DNA from: Arthrobacter sp. OY3WO11
Lineage (GTDB): Bacteria; Actinomycetota; Actinomycetes; Actinomycetales; Micrococcaceae
Direction of reading: 5' to 3'
NCBI RefSeq assembly: GCF_001641125.1
Contig: NZ_LWLP01000001.1
Span: 582,147-646,146 of the forward strand
DNA length: 64,000 nt
This document shows, in pieces, positions 18,612-27,803 of the stretch. The position numbers and the translations under genes were made by a program. Under the pieces are notes generated by a model. That model worked only from the letters and a program-made list of their open reading frames with translations, was not told the DNA's origin and made no database searches. Position 1 is the first letter of the stretch. Each line of letters starts with the position of its first letter.

Positions 18612-20168
18612 ATGAAACTCCTGAACTCCACTGCCCGTGCGAGCTCCGCCGTTCTGGCCGGCGCGCTCCTGCTGGGATCGTTGACCGCCTGTGGCGGCGG
18701 CTCCAGCCAGGCCACTGCAAAAGTGGATACCAGCACGCTGACCCTCGCCATCGACAGCGACTCGGCCTCGTTCGGCTTCGACCCGCTGCGCGTCTCGGCT
18801 GCCCAGCGACAGTTCTTTGAGGGCCTCTACGAAAGCCTGATGGCTTTGCAGCCGGACGGCTCGGCCGGTCCGGGCCTGGCCAAGGAGTTCAGCTACAACG
18901 CAGACAACACGGTCCTGACGCTCACCCTCAAGGACGATGTGACCTTCACGGATGGCTCAAAGCTCGACGCCGAGCTGGTCAAGGCGAACCTGGACCGCCG
19001 GTCTGACCCCGCATTGAGCGCGTACTCGGCAGTTGCCAAGGGCGGCGCCCAGGAAATCACCTCCGTTGACGTGGTCAGCCCCACCCAGGTGGCCCTGACC
19101 TTCGCCAAGCCCCAGCCGGGATTCGAGAAGAACCTGGCATCCACCACCGGCATGATCGTGGGCAAGAACGGCGTCGCCGACTCCGCCAGCCTCGCCGCGA
19201 CCCCGGCAGGCTCCGGCCCCTACACGCTGGATCCCTCCACCGTGAAGGGCAACAAGTATGTCCTGGTGAAGAATGCGGACAGCCCGGAAGCTTCCAAGTA
19301 CGCCTTCGACAAGGTCATCTTCAGTGTGGTCCAGGATCCCCAGGCGCGGGCAAACGCGCTGGTGTCCGGCCAGGCGGATGTGGCAATGCTGACTTCCTCC
19401 ACCGTCGACTTCGCCAAGTCCAAGGGAGTAGGTGTGTCCCAGATCGGCGGCACGGTCAACACCATGATCTCCTTTGACAAGATCGGCAAGACCGCCCCGG
19501 CGTTCGCCGAGGAGAAGGTCCGCCAGGCGATCCAGTACGCCATCAACCGCCAGGCCCTTGTGGATGCGCTGCACAAGGGTGACATCCCCGCCTGGAACGC
19601 CCTGCCCAAGGACTCCGCCGGCTTCACCAAGGACCTCGAGACCACGTTTGCCTACGACCCGGAAAAGGCCAAGAGCCTGCTGGCCGAGGCCGGCTACCCG
19701 GAAGGCTTCGACTTCACCATCATCGCCAGCGCCCAGACCCAGACGGACCTGCAGGCAGTCCAGAAGGACCTCGCCGCCGTCGGAATCACCATGAACGTAA
19801 AGATGGCCTCCTCCACTGACGAAGCCTTCGCCGCCGTCGCCACAACGCCGCTGGGCTATGCGCCACTGAACTGGGACAACCCCGTGGGCGTGATGTACGG
19901 CGTGGTCCTCAACGGCTTCACCAACGTCCAGAAGGCCACCGACGAGCAGCTCAGCGCCGCCACCGGCGAGCTGGCCACCGCCAAGGAGGACGCCGCCGTC
20001 AAGGCCGCGGCCACCAAGCTGAACACCCGGCTGGTGGAATCCGGCTGGATGATCCCGCTGTACGAGGCGCTCACCAACCAGGGCTACAACACCAAGAAGG
20101 TGGCCCCGGTGGAGTTCGCCGGCACCAACGCCTACCCGCTCCTCTCGTCCTACAAGCCGGCCAGCTGA
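18612..20168 (+). CDS. ABC transporter substrate-binding lipoprotein (family 5)
   Basis: The 518-residue product is an extracellular solute-binding protein of the peptide/nickel/opine family. A lipoprotein signal ends at the lipobox LTACGGG, and the mature protein contains FGFDPLRVSAAQRQFFEGLY and the family-typical VRQAIQYAINRQALVDAL. ATG 18612 gives a proper signal sequence; the upstream extension from 18507 does not. It is the first gene of an operon with two permease domains, two ATPase domains and a GH78 rhamnosidase, so the ligand is more likely a glycoside or oligosaccharide than a peptide; many family-5 proteins bind sugars. A strong hairpin follows it. Confidence 0.9.
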   Translation: MKLLNSTARASSAVLAGALLLGSLTACGGGSSQATAKVDTSTLTLAIDSDSASFGFDPLRVSAAQRQFFEGLYESLMALQPDGSAGPGLAKEFSYNADNTVLTLTLKDDVTFTDGSKLDAELVKANLDRRSDPALSAYSAVAKGGAQEITSVDVVSPTQVALTFAKPQPGFEKNLASTTGMIVGKNGVADSASLAATPAGSGPYTLDPSTVKGNKYVLVKNADSPEASKYAFDKVIFSVVQDPQARANALVSGQADVAMLTSSTVDFAKSKGVGVSQIGGTVNTMISFDKIGKTAPAFAEEKVRQAIQYAINRQALVDALHKGDIPAWNALPKDSAGFTKDLETTFAYDPEKAKSLLAEAGYPEGFDFTIIASAQTQTDLQAVQKDLAAVGITMNVKMASSTDEAFAAVATTPLGYAPLNWDNPVGVMYGVVLNGFTNVQKATDEQLSAATGELATAKEDAAVKAAATKLNTRLVESGWMIPLYEALTNQGYNTKKVAPVEFAGTNAYPLLSSYKPAS

Positions 20169-20176
20169 TACCCGCC

Positions 20177-20223
20177 CCTGCCGGGCGGGCCCTCCCCATC
20201 AAACGGGGGGCCTGCCCGGCAGG
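20177..20223 (+). terminator. Long GC hairpin between binding protein and permease
   Basis: CCTGCCGGGC pairs with GCCCGGCAGG and the helix continues for about nine more pairs with two G-U wobbles, giving a stem of roughly 19 bp around an AT-richer loop (ATCAAAC). There is no U-run. Located directly after the binding-protein stop and before the permease start, it probably lowers downstream expression or protects the upstream mRNA rather than fully ending transcription. Confidence 0.6.
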
Positions 20224-20244
20224 GCCTGACCGATGGAGGTCACC

Positions 20245-21186
20245 ATGGAACTTTTCATCACCAAACGCCTGCTGATGGCACTCGCCACCGTGCTGGTGGT
20301 CGCGGTGCTGGCATTCATGCTGGTGCACGCTATGCCCGGCAGTCCCGGAGCCGTGTCCCTCGGCGCCGGCGCCACCCAGGAGGCCATTGACGAGGTCAAC
20401 CAGCGACTCGGCTGGAACGATCCCCTGGTGGTCCAGTTCTTCAGCTGGCTCGGCGCGGCGGTCCAGGGCGACTTCGGAATCTCCCTCATTGACGGACGGT
20501 CGGTCAGTGCGGACCTTGCGAGCAGGCTCCCTGTCACAGCATCGCTTGCTGCCGGAGCCACGCTGCTCAGTGCTGTTCTTGGGATTGGGCTGGGCGTCAC
20601 CGCGGCTGTCCGCGGCGGCATGGTGGACCGCATCATCGGCGGCGTCTGCGGGATGGCCGTGGCACTCCCGGCCTTCTGGATCGGCATCATCTTCGTTTAC
20701 CTCCTGGCAGTCCAGTCCTCCGTTTTCCCGGCCACCGGCTATGTTCCGTTCGAGGTCTCTCCACAGGACTGGGCGCTGTCCCTGGCCCTGCCGGTGATAA
20801 CCCTGGCCGTGGGTGGCGCCGCCTTCATCGCCCGGCAGACCAGGGCTTCCATGCTCGAGGCGCTCCAGCAGGAGCACATCCGGACCCTCCGGGCCACGGC
20901 CACGCCCACCTGGAAGATCCTGTACGTCCACGCCCTGCGCTACGCCAGCCTCCCCATCGTGGCCGGCATCGCGCTGCAGTTCATCCAGCTTTTCGGCGGC
21001 TCCGTCATCGCCGAGCAGCTGTTCGCCATGCCCGGCCTGGGCCAGGCGGTCCAGAACTCCGTCAGCACCCATGACGCCCCGTCCGTGCAGGGCGTGGTGG
21101 TGATCGCTACCGTGGTGGTGGTCGCCGTCAACCTGGTGCTGGAACTCGCCACCAAGTTCCTCGACCCGAAGTTGCGTGCCTCATGA
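20245..21186 (+). CDS. ABC transporter permease (DppB/OppB type)
   Basis: A 313-residue inner-membrane permease with about six transmembrane helices, beginning ITKRLLMALATVLVVAVLAF, and with the ATPase-contacting EAA-like loop ASMLEALQQEHIRTLRATA. ATG 20245 has TGGAGGT in front and is chosen over 20233. The stop overlaps the ATG of the next gene (ATGA). It pairs with the permease half of the following fusion protein. Confidence 0.92.
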   Translation: MELFITKRLLMALATVLVVAVLAFMLVHAMPGSPGAVSLGAGATQEAIDEVNQRLGWNDPLVVQFFSWLGAAVQGDFGISLIDGRSVSADLASRLPVTASLAAGATLLSAVLGIGLGVTAAVRGGMVDRIIGGVCGMAVALPAFWIGIIFVYLLAVQSSVFPATGYVPFEVSPQDWALSLALPVITLAVGGAAFIARQTRASMLEALQQEHIRTLRATATPTWKILYVHALRYASLPIVAGIALQFIQLFGGSVIAEQLFAMPGLGQAVQNSVSTHDAPSVQGVVVIATVVVVAVNLVLELATKFLDPKLRAS

Positions 21187-23291
21187 TCCCCAACGTTGCT
21201 CCTGCCTCCGCAGACTCAGCGGAGCCGACGACGGCTGCCGTCCCTCCGAGGGCACCCCGCCAAAGTTCGGCGAAGAAATTCGCCGGCAACAAGCTGTTCG
21301 CCTCTCCGGCGAGCGTCGCCGGGGTGGCCTGGTTGGCCGCACTGGTGGCCGCCTCGCTGACCGCACCGCTCTGGCTGCCCTACAAAACCGAGGACCAGGA
21401 CTTCACTGCCGTCCTGTCCGGCCCCACCGCCGCCCACTGGCTCGGTACCGACGAACTCGGCCGGGACCTCCTCAGCCGCATCTTCGCTTCGGCGGCCGGT
21501 ACGCTGGGAACGTCCATGATCACGGTGATTGTCGCCGTCGGGCTCGGCACCCTCCTGGCGATGCTGGCGGCAGCCGCCGGTGACCGCGTGGAGACCGTCA
21601 TCAGCCGCGTTACCGAAGTCACGATGTCCCTGCCCGGCACGGTGATCATCCTTGCCGTCATCGGCGCCGTGGGTACCAACATCCCGCTGATCATGGCCAT
21701 CCTCGGTGTGCTGATCTCCGCAGGCATGTACCGGGTGATACTGGGCCAGGCCAAGTCCCTGCAGTCCCAGCTCTACGTGGACGCAGCCAAAGTGGACGGC
21801 GTCAGCACTATGGGCATCAGCCTCCGGCATGTCCTGCCCGGACTGACGAACACCATTGTGGTGCAGTCGGCCCTGATCTTCGCCGTCGGCATGCTCATCC
21901 AGGCCGGACTGGCGTTCATCGGCTTCGGCCCGCCCATTCCCGAACCGAGCTGGGGCGGCATGATCCAGGGCGCCTCCCAGAACGTCTATAACGCCCCGTG
22001 GCTCATGGTTCCCACCGGTGCCGTGCTGGCGCTGACGGTCCTCTCGGCCAATGCGATCGGCAACGCCCTCGGCAAGGCACCCAACAGCACGGCGTCGCAC
22101 CTGCCTTCCGCCGCGGCCCGGCGTCGACGGACCATGTCCGTAAAAACAGCGGTTGCGGCCATCGCCGCAACCGCGCCAACTCCGGCAGGCAGCACGGCCG
22201 CGAAGAACACGCTTAGCGTGCGCAACCTCTCCGTCGGCGTTGACTCCACAGGTGCGGGCAACGGAGTCCGCCTGGTCACCGACGTCTCCTTCGACGTCGA
22301 ACCCGGCACCGTGCTGGGCCTTGTTGGGGAATCGGGCTGCGGAAAGACCATGACTGCGCTGTCCCTGCTGGGGCTGCTGCCCTCCGGAGTTTCCGTGACC
22401 GGCGGACAGATCCTCTGGAACGGCAGGAACCTGGCTGCTGCAACGGACAAGGACATGGAAAGCGTCCGTGGACGTGAGGTCGCGCTGATCTCGCAGGAAC
22501 CCATGCGCGCCCTGGACCCGATGTTCACGGTGGGCTACCAGCTCACCGCCGCCATCCGGCGCCTTCGGGGAATGGGCAGGGCCGAGGCGAAGGCCGAAGC
22601 GGTGGGCCTGCTGGAGAAGGTGGGCATCGTGGACGCCGCCCGCATCCTGAAGACCTACCCGCACCAGATCAGCGGCGGCATGGCCCAGCGCGTTGCCATC
22701 GCCCTGGCCCTCTCCGGCCGGCCCCGGCTGCTTGTTGCGGACGAGCCGACCACCGCGCTGGACGTCACCGTGCAGGCCGAGATCCTCTCCTTGCTGCGCG
22801 GCCTGGTGAAGGACACCGGCATGTCCGTGGTGATGGTCACCCACGACCTCGGCGTCGTGGCCGACCTCTGCGACCAGGTGGCTGTAATGTACGCCGGCGA
22901 GGTGGTGGAGAACGGCCGGACGGACAGCATCCTGGAAAACCCGCGCCACCCCTACACCCTGGCCCTGCTGGCCGCGGACCCGCACGCCAACCACGCCGCT
23001 GACATGCCCGAGCGTCTGGCCACCATCAACGGCCAGGTGCCCCAGCCCAAGGACTGGCCAAGCACTTGCCGGTTCGCCGCCCGCTGCCAGTTCGCCGGCT
23101 CCGCCTGCGTGGTCCCCATCCCGCTGCTCCCCTCCGGAACCGGGGACGGACTGGTGCGCTGCGTCAAAGCGGACGAACTCGCCGTCGAGGGCCTGGACTG
23201 GGTGGCCACCGAGGTTGCCAGCCACCATGTCCTGAACCTGGTGGAAACCCCGGCTGTTGCAACCCGGACTGTAGAAAAGGATCATGCATGA
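21183..23291 (+). CDS. Fused ABC permease (DppC type) and ATPase (DppD type)
   Basis: This 702-residue protein joins two subunits that are normally separate. Residues about 35-300 form a DppC-like permease ([23 protein letters not shown]-like loop [20 protein letters not shown]). After an Ala/Thr-rich linker, residues about 340-660 form an ABC ATPase with Walker A GESGCGKT near residue 385, signature [10 protein letters not shown] near 496 and Walker [13 protein letters not shown]. The C-terminal Cys-containing [14 protein letters not shown] is typical of oligopeptide-type ATPases. No stop or frameshift separates the halves. ATGA overlaps link it to both neighbours, so it is part of a coupled operon. 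Confidence 0.92.
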   Translation: MIPNVAPASADSAEPTTAAVPPRAPRQSSAKKFAGNKLFASPASVAGVAWLAALVAASLTAPLWLPYKTEDQDFTAVLSGPTAAHWLGTDELGRDLLSRIFASAAGTLGTSMITVIVAVGLGTLLAMLAAAAGDRVETVISRVTEVTMSLPGTVIILAVIGAVGTNIPLIMAILGVLISAGMYRVILGQAKSLQSQLYVDAAKVDGVSTMGISLRHVLPGLTNTIVVQSALIFAVGMLIQAGLAFIGFGPPIPEPSWGGMIQGASQNVYNAPWLMVPTGAVLALTVLSANAIGNALGKAPNSTASHLPSAAARRRRTMSVKTAVAAIAATAPTPAGSTAAKNTLSVRNLSVGVDSTGAGNGVRLVTDVSFDVEPGTVLGLVGESGCGKTMTALSLLGLLPSGVSVTGGQILWNGRNLAAATDKDMESVRGREVALISQEPMRALDPMFTVGYQLTAAIRRLRGMGRAEAKAEAVGLLEKVGIVDAARILKTYPHQISGGMAQRVAIALALSGRPRLLVADEPTTALDVTVQAEILSLLRGLVKDTGMSVVMVTHDLGVVADLCDQVAVMYAGEVVENGRTDSILENPRHPYTLALLAADPHANHAADMPERLATINGQVPQPKDWPSTCRFAARCQFAGSACVVPIPLLPSGTGDGLVRCVKADELAVEGLDWVATEVASHHVLNLVETPAVATRTVEKDHA

Positions 23292-24295
23292 GCACCGCAA
23301 CGTCAGTCCGTCCGGAAGCGCCGCTGCCGGCCGCCGCCCAGCCCCTGCTGGAGGTCAGGGACCTGGTGGTCCGCTACGGACGTGGACGAAAGGCAGGCGC
23401 CGCTCCCGCCGCCGTCGACCGTGTCAGCTTCAGCATCGCCCCCGGTGAAACCGTGGGACTGGTGGGGGAGTCCGGCTCCGGCAAGTCCACCATCGGCAAA
23501 GCGATCCTGGGCCTGCAAAAGGTCTCGGGCGGGTCCATCACCTACCAGGGCAAGGACATCACGTCCGCCGGCGCGTCCCAGCGCAGGGCACTGGGCGGGG
23601 AACTGCGGGCCGTCTTCCAGGACCCCAATTCCTCGCTGAACCCCCGCAACACCGTCGGCTCCTCGCTGGCTGAGCCGCTCCGGCTCCGCGGAGTGGGGGC
23701 GGCCGATGCCCGGCAGCGCGCCGAGGACATGCTGGAACGCGTGGGACTCCCGCGCGAGGCCGTGGACCGGTACCCCAGCCAGTTCTCCGGCGGCCAGCGC
23801 CAGCGTATCTCCGTGGCACGCGCCCTGATCTGCGATCCCAAGCTGGTGGTCTGCGACGAAGCTGTCAGCGCACTGGACCTCTCCACCCAGGCGCAGGTGC
23901 TGAACCTCCTGGCCGACCTGCGCGATGAGCGGGGGCTTGGCTACCTTTTCATTGCCCACGACATTGCCGTGGTCCAGTTCCTGGCCCAGCGCGTGGTGGT
24001 CCTCTACCGGGGGCAGGTCATGGAAAGCGGACCCGCCGCCGCCGTTACGGAGGACCCCAAGCACCCCTTCACGCAGGCGCTCGTGGCAGCATCTCCGGTG
24101 CCGCGGCCCGCCGAGCAGGCGGCACGCCGGGAAGCCCGGGAGTCCCTCGGCGTCCGGACCGGGGCGGCTGCCACTCCCGGCCCGGGAGGGTGCCCGTTCC
24201 GGCTGCGGTGCCCACTGGCTACAGACCTCTGCGCCACCGAGCGGCCCGCGCTCCGGCAGGTAGGCGGCTCCGCCGTCGCCTGCCACTACGCCTAG
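23288..24295 (+). CDS. ABC transporter ATPase (DppF/OppF type)
   Basis: A 335-residue ATPase with Walker A GESGSGKST near residue 63, Q-loop region FQDPNSSLNPRNTV, signature QFSGGQRQRISVARAL near 166 and Walker B LVVCDEAVSALD, plus the C-terminal oligopeptide-type Cys motif CPFRLRCPLATDLC. It partners the fused ATPase encoded just upstream. ATG 23288 overlaps the preceding stop; the frame extends further back but inside the fusion gene. Confidence 0.93.
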   Translation: MSTATSVRPEAPLPAAAQPLLEVRDLVVRYGRGRKAGAAPAAVDRVSFSIAPGETVGLVGESGSGKSTIGKAILGLQKVSGGSITYQGKDITSAGASQRRALGGELRAVFQDPNSSLNPRNTVGSSLAEPLRLRGVGAADARQRAEDMLERVGLPREAVDRYPSQFSGGQRQRISVARALICDPKLVVCDEAVSALDLSTQAQVLNLLADLRDERGLGYLFIAHDIAVVQFLAQRVVVLYRGQVMESGPAAAVTEDPKHPFTQALVAASPVPRPAEQAARREARESLGVRTGAAATPGPGGCPFRLRCPLATDLCATERPALRQVGGSAVACHYA

Positions 24296-24333
24296 ACAAC
24301 TTTTCGCCACCTTCAGAACGGACCGCTCCTTCC

Positions 24334-26628
24334 ATGACACCCACCCCCTGGCACGCAGCCATGATCACCCCTGCCGAGGACTTCGACGGCGCCCCGCTCC
24401 TGCGGAAGGCATTCCGGCTTGCGGAGGGGCACGGCGCGGTTGCCCGGGCCACCCTGCGGGCCACGGCGTTTGGTGTGTATGAGGCCCTTATCAACGGCGT
24501 TCCGGTGGGCGGGGACGTCCTGAGCCCCGGCTGGAGCTCGTACGAATGGAGGCTCCGCTACCGCAGCTACGACGTGACGTCCCTGCTGGGGCCCACCACT
24601 GTGGTCGGGGTGTCCCTCGGGAATGGCTGGTACCGCGGGCGGCTGGCCTGGCACGGCATGTCCAACCTCTACGGCAGCGAGCTGGGCTTCTTCGGACAGC
24701 TGGACATCGAGTTCGAGGACGGACACATTCAGACTGTGGCATCCGATTCCTCCTGGCAGTCCGGCCCTTCAGCGACCACCTTCAATGACCTCTACGACGG
24801 GCAGACCATCGACGCCCGCCGGAACCAGAACGGCTGGGCCGAACCGGGCTTTGACCCCGGCACTGGTCCCGGCAGCTGGGCGGGCGTCCGCGCTCTGGAG
24901 TTCGACGTCGGCCGGCTGGCTGAGCCGGTCAGCCCGCCTGTGGTGCGCAGCGAGGTCCTCAAGCCGGTGGAGATCTTCACCTCGCCCAGCGGCAAAATAC
25001 TGGTGGACTTCGGACAGAACATGGTGGGCTGGCTCCGGTTCACCGTCCAGGGCGAGGCAGGGCACACCATCACCGTCCGCCACGCCGAAGTGCTCGAGGA
25101 CGGCGAGCTGGGTGTCCGGCCGCTCCGCTCCGCCAAGGCCGCGGACACGTTCATCCTGTCCGGCGGCGAGGACTTCTTCGAACCCACCAAGACGTTCCAC
25201 GGCTTCCGCTACGCCGAAATCACCGGCTGGACCGGGGAGCTCACGGAAAACTCGCTGGAGGCGGTGGTGGTCCACTCGGACCTTGAGCGTACAGGCACCT
25301 TCGAGTGCTCCAATGAGCTGGTCAACAAGCTGCACCGCAATATCGTCTGGGGCCTGCGCGGCAACTTCCTGGACCTGCCCACCGATTGCCCCCAGCGGGA
25401 CGAGCGGCTCGGCTGGACCGGCGATATTGCGGTCTTCGCGCCCACCGCGGCCTTCCTCTACGATGTCAGGGGCTTCCTGCAGGATTGGCTCCTGGACCTC
25501 GCCGCCGAGCAGAAAGCGGCCGATGGCCTGGTGCCCATCACCGTGCCGGACGCCCTGAAGTACTGCCCGCAACCGCCCGAATTCCCGGCGCCGGAGTCTT
25601 CCGCGCTGTGGAGCGAAGCGTCCGTCTGGGTGCCGTGGGCGCTCTGGGAGGCCTACGGCGATGACACCGTCCTGAAGAACCAGTACGAATCCATGACCAC
25701 GCACACCCGCCGGGTGGAGGGCCTGCTCTCACCCACCGGACTCTGGGACACGGGTTTCCAGTTCGGCGACTGGCTGGACCCGGACGCCGAGCCGGACAAG
25801 CCGTGGGACGCGAAGGCGGACACCGGCGTCGTGGCCACCACGTGCATGTTCCGCACCGCTTCCATCACTGCCCAAACGGCGCGGCTGCTGGGCCTCGAGG
25901 AGGACGCCAAAAACTTCGAACAGCTGGCCGCGCGCGTCCAGGCCTCGTTCCTTGAGCACTACGTTGCCGCCGACGGCACCATCCAGAGCGACTGCACTAC
26001 CGTCTACGCACTCGCGATTGCCTTCGGGATCCTTCCCACGAGCGGGCTCCGCGATTTCGCCGGTGAACGCCTCGCCGGTCTGGTCCGGAAAAATGATTAC
26101 CGCGTCTCCACTGGCTTCGCGGGCACGCCGTTCATCACCCACGCCCTCACCGACACCGGACACGTGGACGAGGCCTACCGCCTGCTCCTGGAGGAGGGCT
26201 GCCCATCCTGGCTCTACCCCGTGACCATGGGAGCTACCACCGTGTGGGAACGCTGGGACTCGATGCTTCCTGACGGGAGCATCAACCCCGGCCAGATGAC
26301 GAGCTTCAACCACTACGCCCTGGGTGCGGTGGCCGACTGGATGCACAAAACGGTCGGCGGCATCAGCCCGCTGGCGCCGGGGTACAGCAAGGTTCGGATC
26401 GCACCCGTGCCGGGCAACGGAATCGACTGGGCAAAGACCTCACTGAAGACCCCGCACGGAACCGTCCGCGTGGAGTGGAAGCTCGACGACGGCGCGTTCA
26501 CCCTCGAGGCGACTGTCCCCGAGGGGGTGGCGGCCGACGTCGTACTTCCGGACGGTGAGCCCCGCACCGTCCAGGGCGGCACCCACCGCTTCACCTCCAC
26601 CGCGGCGGCCGTCGCGACGCGGGGGTAG
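24334..26628 (+). CDS. GH78 alpha-L-rhamnosidase (first)
   Basis: A 764-residue GH78 enzyme without signal peptide. It starts directly in the carbohydrate-binding beta domain (FRLAEGHGAVARATLRATAF), has the pre-catalytic ILVDFGQNMVGWLRF and the catalytic-barrel signature LPTDCPQRDERLGWTGD with the conserved acidic residues, then the ATTVWERWDSM segment and a C-terminal beta domain. It releases terminal alpha-L-rhamnose. It lacks the extra N-terminal fibronectin-like domain present in the second rhamnosidase at 27804-30557. It lies 38 nt after the ABC ATPase, so import and hydrolysis of rhamnosides are probably coupled. Confidence 0.93.
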   Translation: MTPTPWHAAMITPAEDFDGAPLLRKAFRLAEGHGAVARATLRATAFGVYEALINGVPVGGDVLSPGWSSYEWRLRYRSYDVTSLLGPTTVVGVSLGNGWYRGRLAWHGMSNLYGSELGFFGQLDIEFEDGHIQTVASDSSWQSGPSATTFNDLYDGQTIDARRNQNGWAEPGFDPGTGPGSWAGVRALEFDVGRLAEPVSPPVVRSEVLKPVEIFTSPSGKILVDFGQNMVGWLRFTVQGEAGHTITVRHAEVLEDGELGVRPLRSAKAADTFILSGGEDFFEPTKTFHGFRYAEITGWTGELTENSLEAVVVHSDLERTGTFECSNELVNKLHRNIVWGLRGNFLDLPTDCPQRDERLGWTGDIAVFAPTAAFLYDVRGFLQDWLLDLAAEQKAADGLVPITVPDALKYCPQPPEFPAPESSALWSEASVWVPWALWEAYGDDTVLKNQYESMTTHTRRVEGLLSPTGLWDTGFQFGDWLDPDAEPDKPWDAKADTGVVATTCMFRTASITAQTARLLGLEEDAKNFEQLAARVQASFLEHYVAADGTIQSDCTTVYALAIAFGILPTSGLRDFAGERLAGLVRKNDYRVSTGFAGTPFITHALTDTGHVDEAYRLLLEEGCPSWLYPVTMGATTVWERWDSMLPDGSINPGQMTSFNHYALGAVADWMHKTVGGISPLAPGYSKVRIAPVPGNGIDWAKTSLKTPHGTVRVEWKLDDGAFTLEATVPEGVAADVVLPDGEPRTVQGGTHRFTSTAAAVATRG

Positions 26629-26651
26629 GCGCTGCCGCCGCGGACCTCCGC

Positions 26652-26779
26652 ACCCTCTCGCAGATAATGTGCGTTTTTCGGCGACCCTCTCTCGGATGAT
26701 GCGCTGTTTTCCCGAACCCTCTCGCAGCCGATGCGGTCTTTTCGCCGACCCCTCGCACATCCGGTTGGGGGTGCGGTCG
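26652..26779. repeat. 32-bp tandem repeat, three units plus a degenerate fourth
   Basis: Units start at 26652, 26684, 26716 and 26748, each opening ACCCTCTCGCAG or a close variant and (units 1-3) containing a GATG/AATG-TGCG centre and a TTTTC-rich end. The period is exactly 32 nt. The array fills the gap between two convergent genes (rhamnosidase and IclR). No function is evident; it could be a terminator region or a satellite of a dispersed intergenic repeat. The remainder of this 208-nt gap shows nothing else. Confidence 0.8.
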
Positions 26780-26836
26780 TCCGAAGACGGCAGATGATAG
26801 AGGGTTGCCTGAAAAGGCGCAGGAAGGGATAGAGCG

Positions 26837-27667
26837 TCAGCCTTGGGAGTGGGTCCGCGCGTCAGGGCTGGCCTCCGCGTGGTGGCCGAGGTTTCGCGAG
26901 ACCGCACGTGCCGCGGCGCGGACGGCCGGGGCCAGGACATTGGGGGGAGTGGAACCGTCCGGGACCACGATGGACAGTGCGGCCACCACCGAGCCCTGGG
27001 CGTCGAAAATGGGCGAGGCAACCGAGACGGTCCGGGAGGGCAGGCTGCGGCGGATCATGGCAATGCCGGTGCGCCGGACGTCAGACAGGGTCCGGCGCAC
27101 CTGCCCCTCGGGCATATCGGGAACTCCTGGCTCGTTCTCAGGGGGCTTCCGCAGGATGGTTTCCTGGAACTGCTGGTCGGCGCCGGCAAGCAGGACCAGC
27201 CCGACGGCGGTGGACCGCAGCGGAGCCCGGCCGCCCACCCGGTATGCCACCTCGGTTGCGTCCTTGGAGGACAGCCGTTCGATCAGCACCGCCTGCTCGT
27301 TGTCGCGGACAGCCAGCAGGACATGGTGGCGGGTCACCTCGAACAGGTCCTCCAGGTAGGGGAGCGCGATTTCCCGCACGCCGTGCCCGCGAGGCGACAG
27401 GGACGCGACCTCCCACAGCCGTACCCCCACGACGTACCGGCCGTCGTCGAGCCTTTCCAGCGCGCCCCACGCGACCAGCCGGGCAATCAGCCGCAGCGCG
27501 GTGGGTGCGGGCATCCCGGCGTAGCGGGCCATCTCGGAGAGCGTCAGGGCCCGACGGCGGTCGGAAAAGACGGCGAGCAGGCTCAGCGCGCGGTCGATCA
27601 CTGGCTCGCCCTGCTTGGGCCGCTTGCCGCGGGCGGGGGTGGTTTCGGTGTCCGGCTGGGCCGTCAT
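26837..27667 (-). CDS. IclR-family transcriptional regulator
   Basis: A 276-residue regulator with an N-terminal winged helix (VIDRALSLLAVFSD, LTLSEMARYAGMPAPTALRL) and a C-terminal IclR effector domain (RSTAVGLVLLAGAD, VASPIFDAQGSVVAALSIVV). ATG 27667 leaves the expected N-terminus. It is divergent from the second rhamnosidase gene and separated from it by 136 nt containing box copy 2 (27705-27727). Because the same box occurs in the beta-glucosidase/transporter promoter, this protein is the best candidate to control both divergent units, probably responding to rhamnose, a rhamnoside or an aromatic aglycone. Confidence 0.92.
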   Translation of the reverse strand: MTAQPDTETTPARGKRPKQGEPVIDRALSLLAVFSDRRRALTLSEMARYAGMPAPTALRLIARLVAWGALERLDDGRYVVGVRLWEVASLSPRGHGVREIALPYLEDLFEVTRHHVLLAVRDNEQAVLIERLSSKDATEVAYRVGGRAPLRSTAVGLVLLAGADQQFQETILRKPPENEPGVPDMPEGQVRRTLSDVRRTGIAMIRRSLPSRTVSVASPIFDAQGSVVAALSIVVPDGSTPPNVLAPAVRAAARAVSRNLGHHAEASPDARTHSQG

Positions 27668-27704
27668 GGCTTGCTTCCTTGCAATGTCCGTACGTGAGCT
27701 ACCC

Positions 27705-27727
27705 CACAATACTATTCCAACCAATGA
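27705..27727. promoter_or_regulatory. 23-bp shared box, copy 2 (probable IclR-type site)
   Basis: The segment starts CACAATACTATTCCAACC and ends AATGA, matching 18475-18497 at 20 of 23 positions. It starts 38 nt upstream of the iclR-type gene's ATG and ends 77 nt upstream of the rhamnosidase ATG, a position suited to autoregulation and control of the divergent operon. Confidence 0.6.
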
Positions 27728-27803
27728 AAGTAGCGTGTGGGGCGCACGGGCCAGCGCAGGAAGCTGGGATAGTGACCGCCACTCGTTCAGGAGCCCGCCC
27801 GCA

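Noticed and set aside
21216-23300. Long minus-strand open frame (about 694 codons) opposite the fused transporter gene
   Set aside because: Shadow of the permease-ATPase fusion; His/Gly/Asp-rich composition typical of antisense frames.
26652-26779. CRISPR or riboswitch in the 32-bp repeat region
   Set aside because: Units are contiguous, degenerate and located between two convergent stop codons, where no leader RNA is expected.
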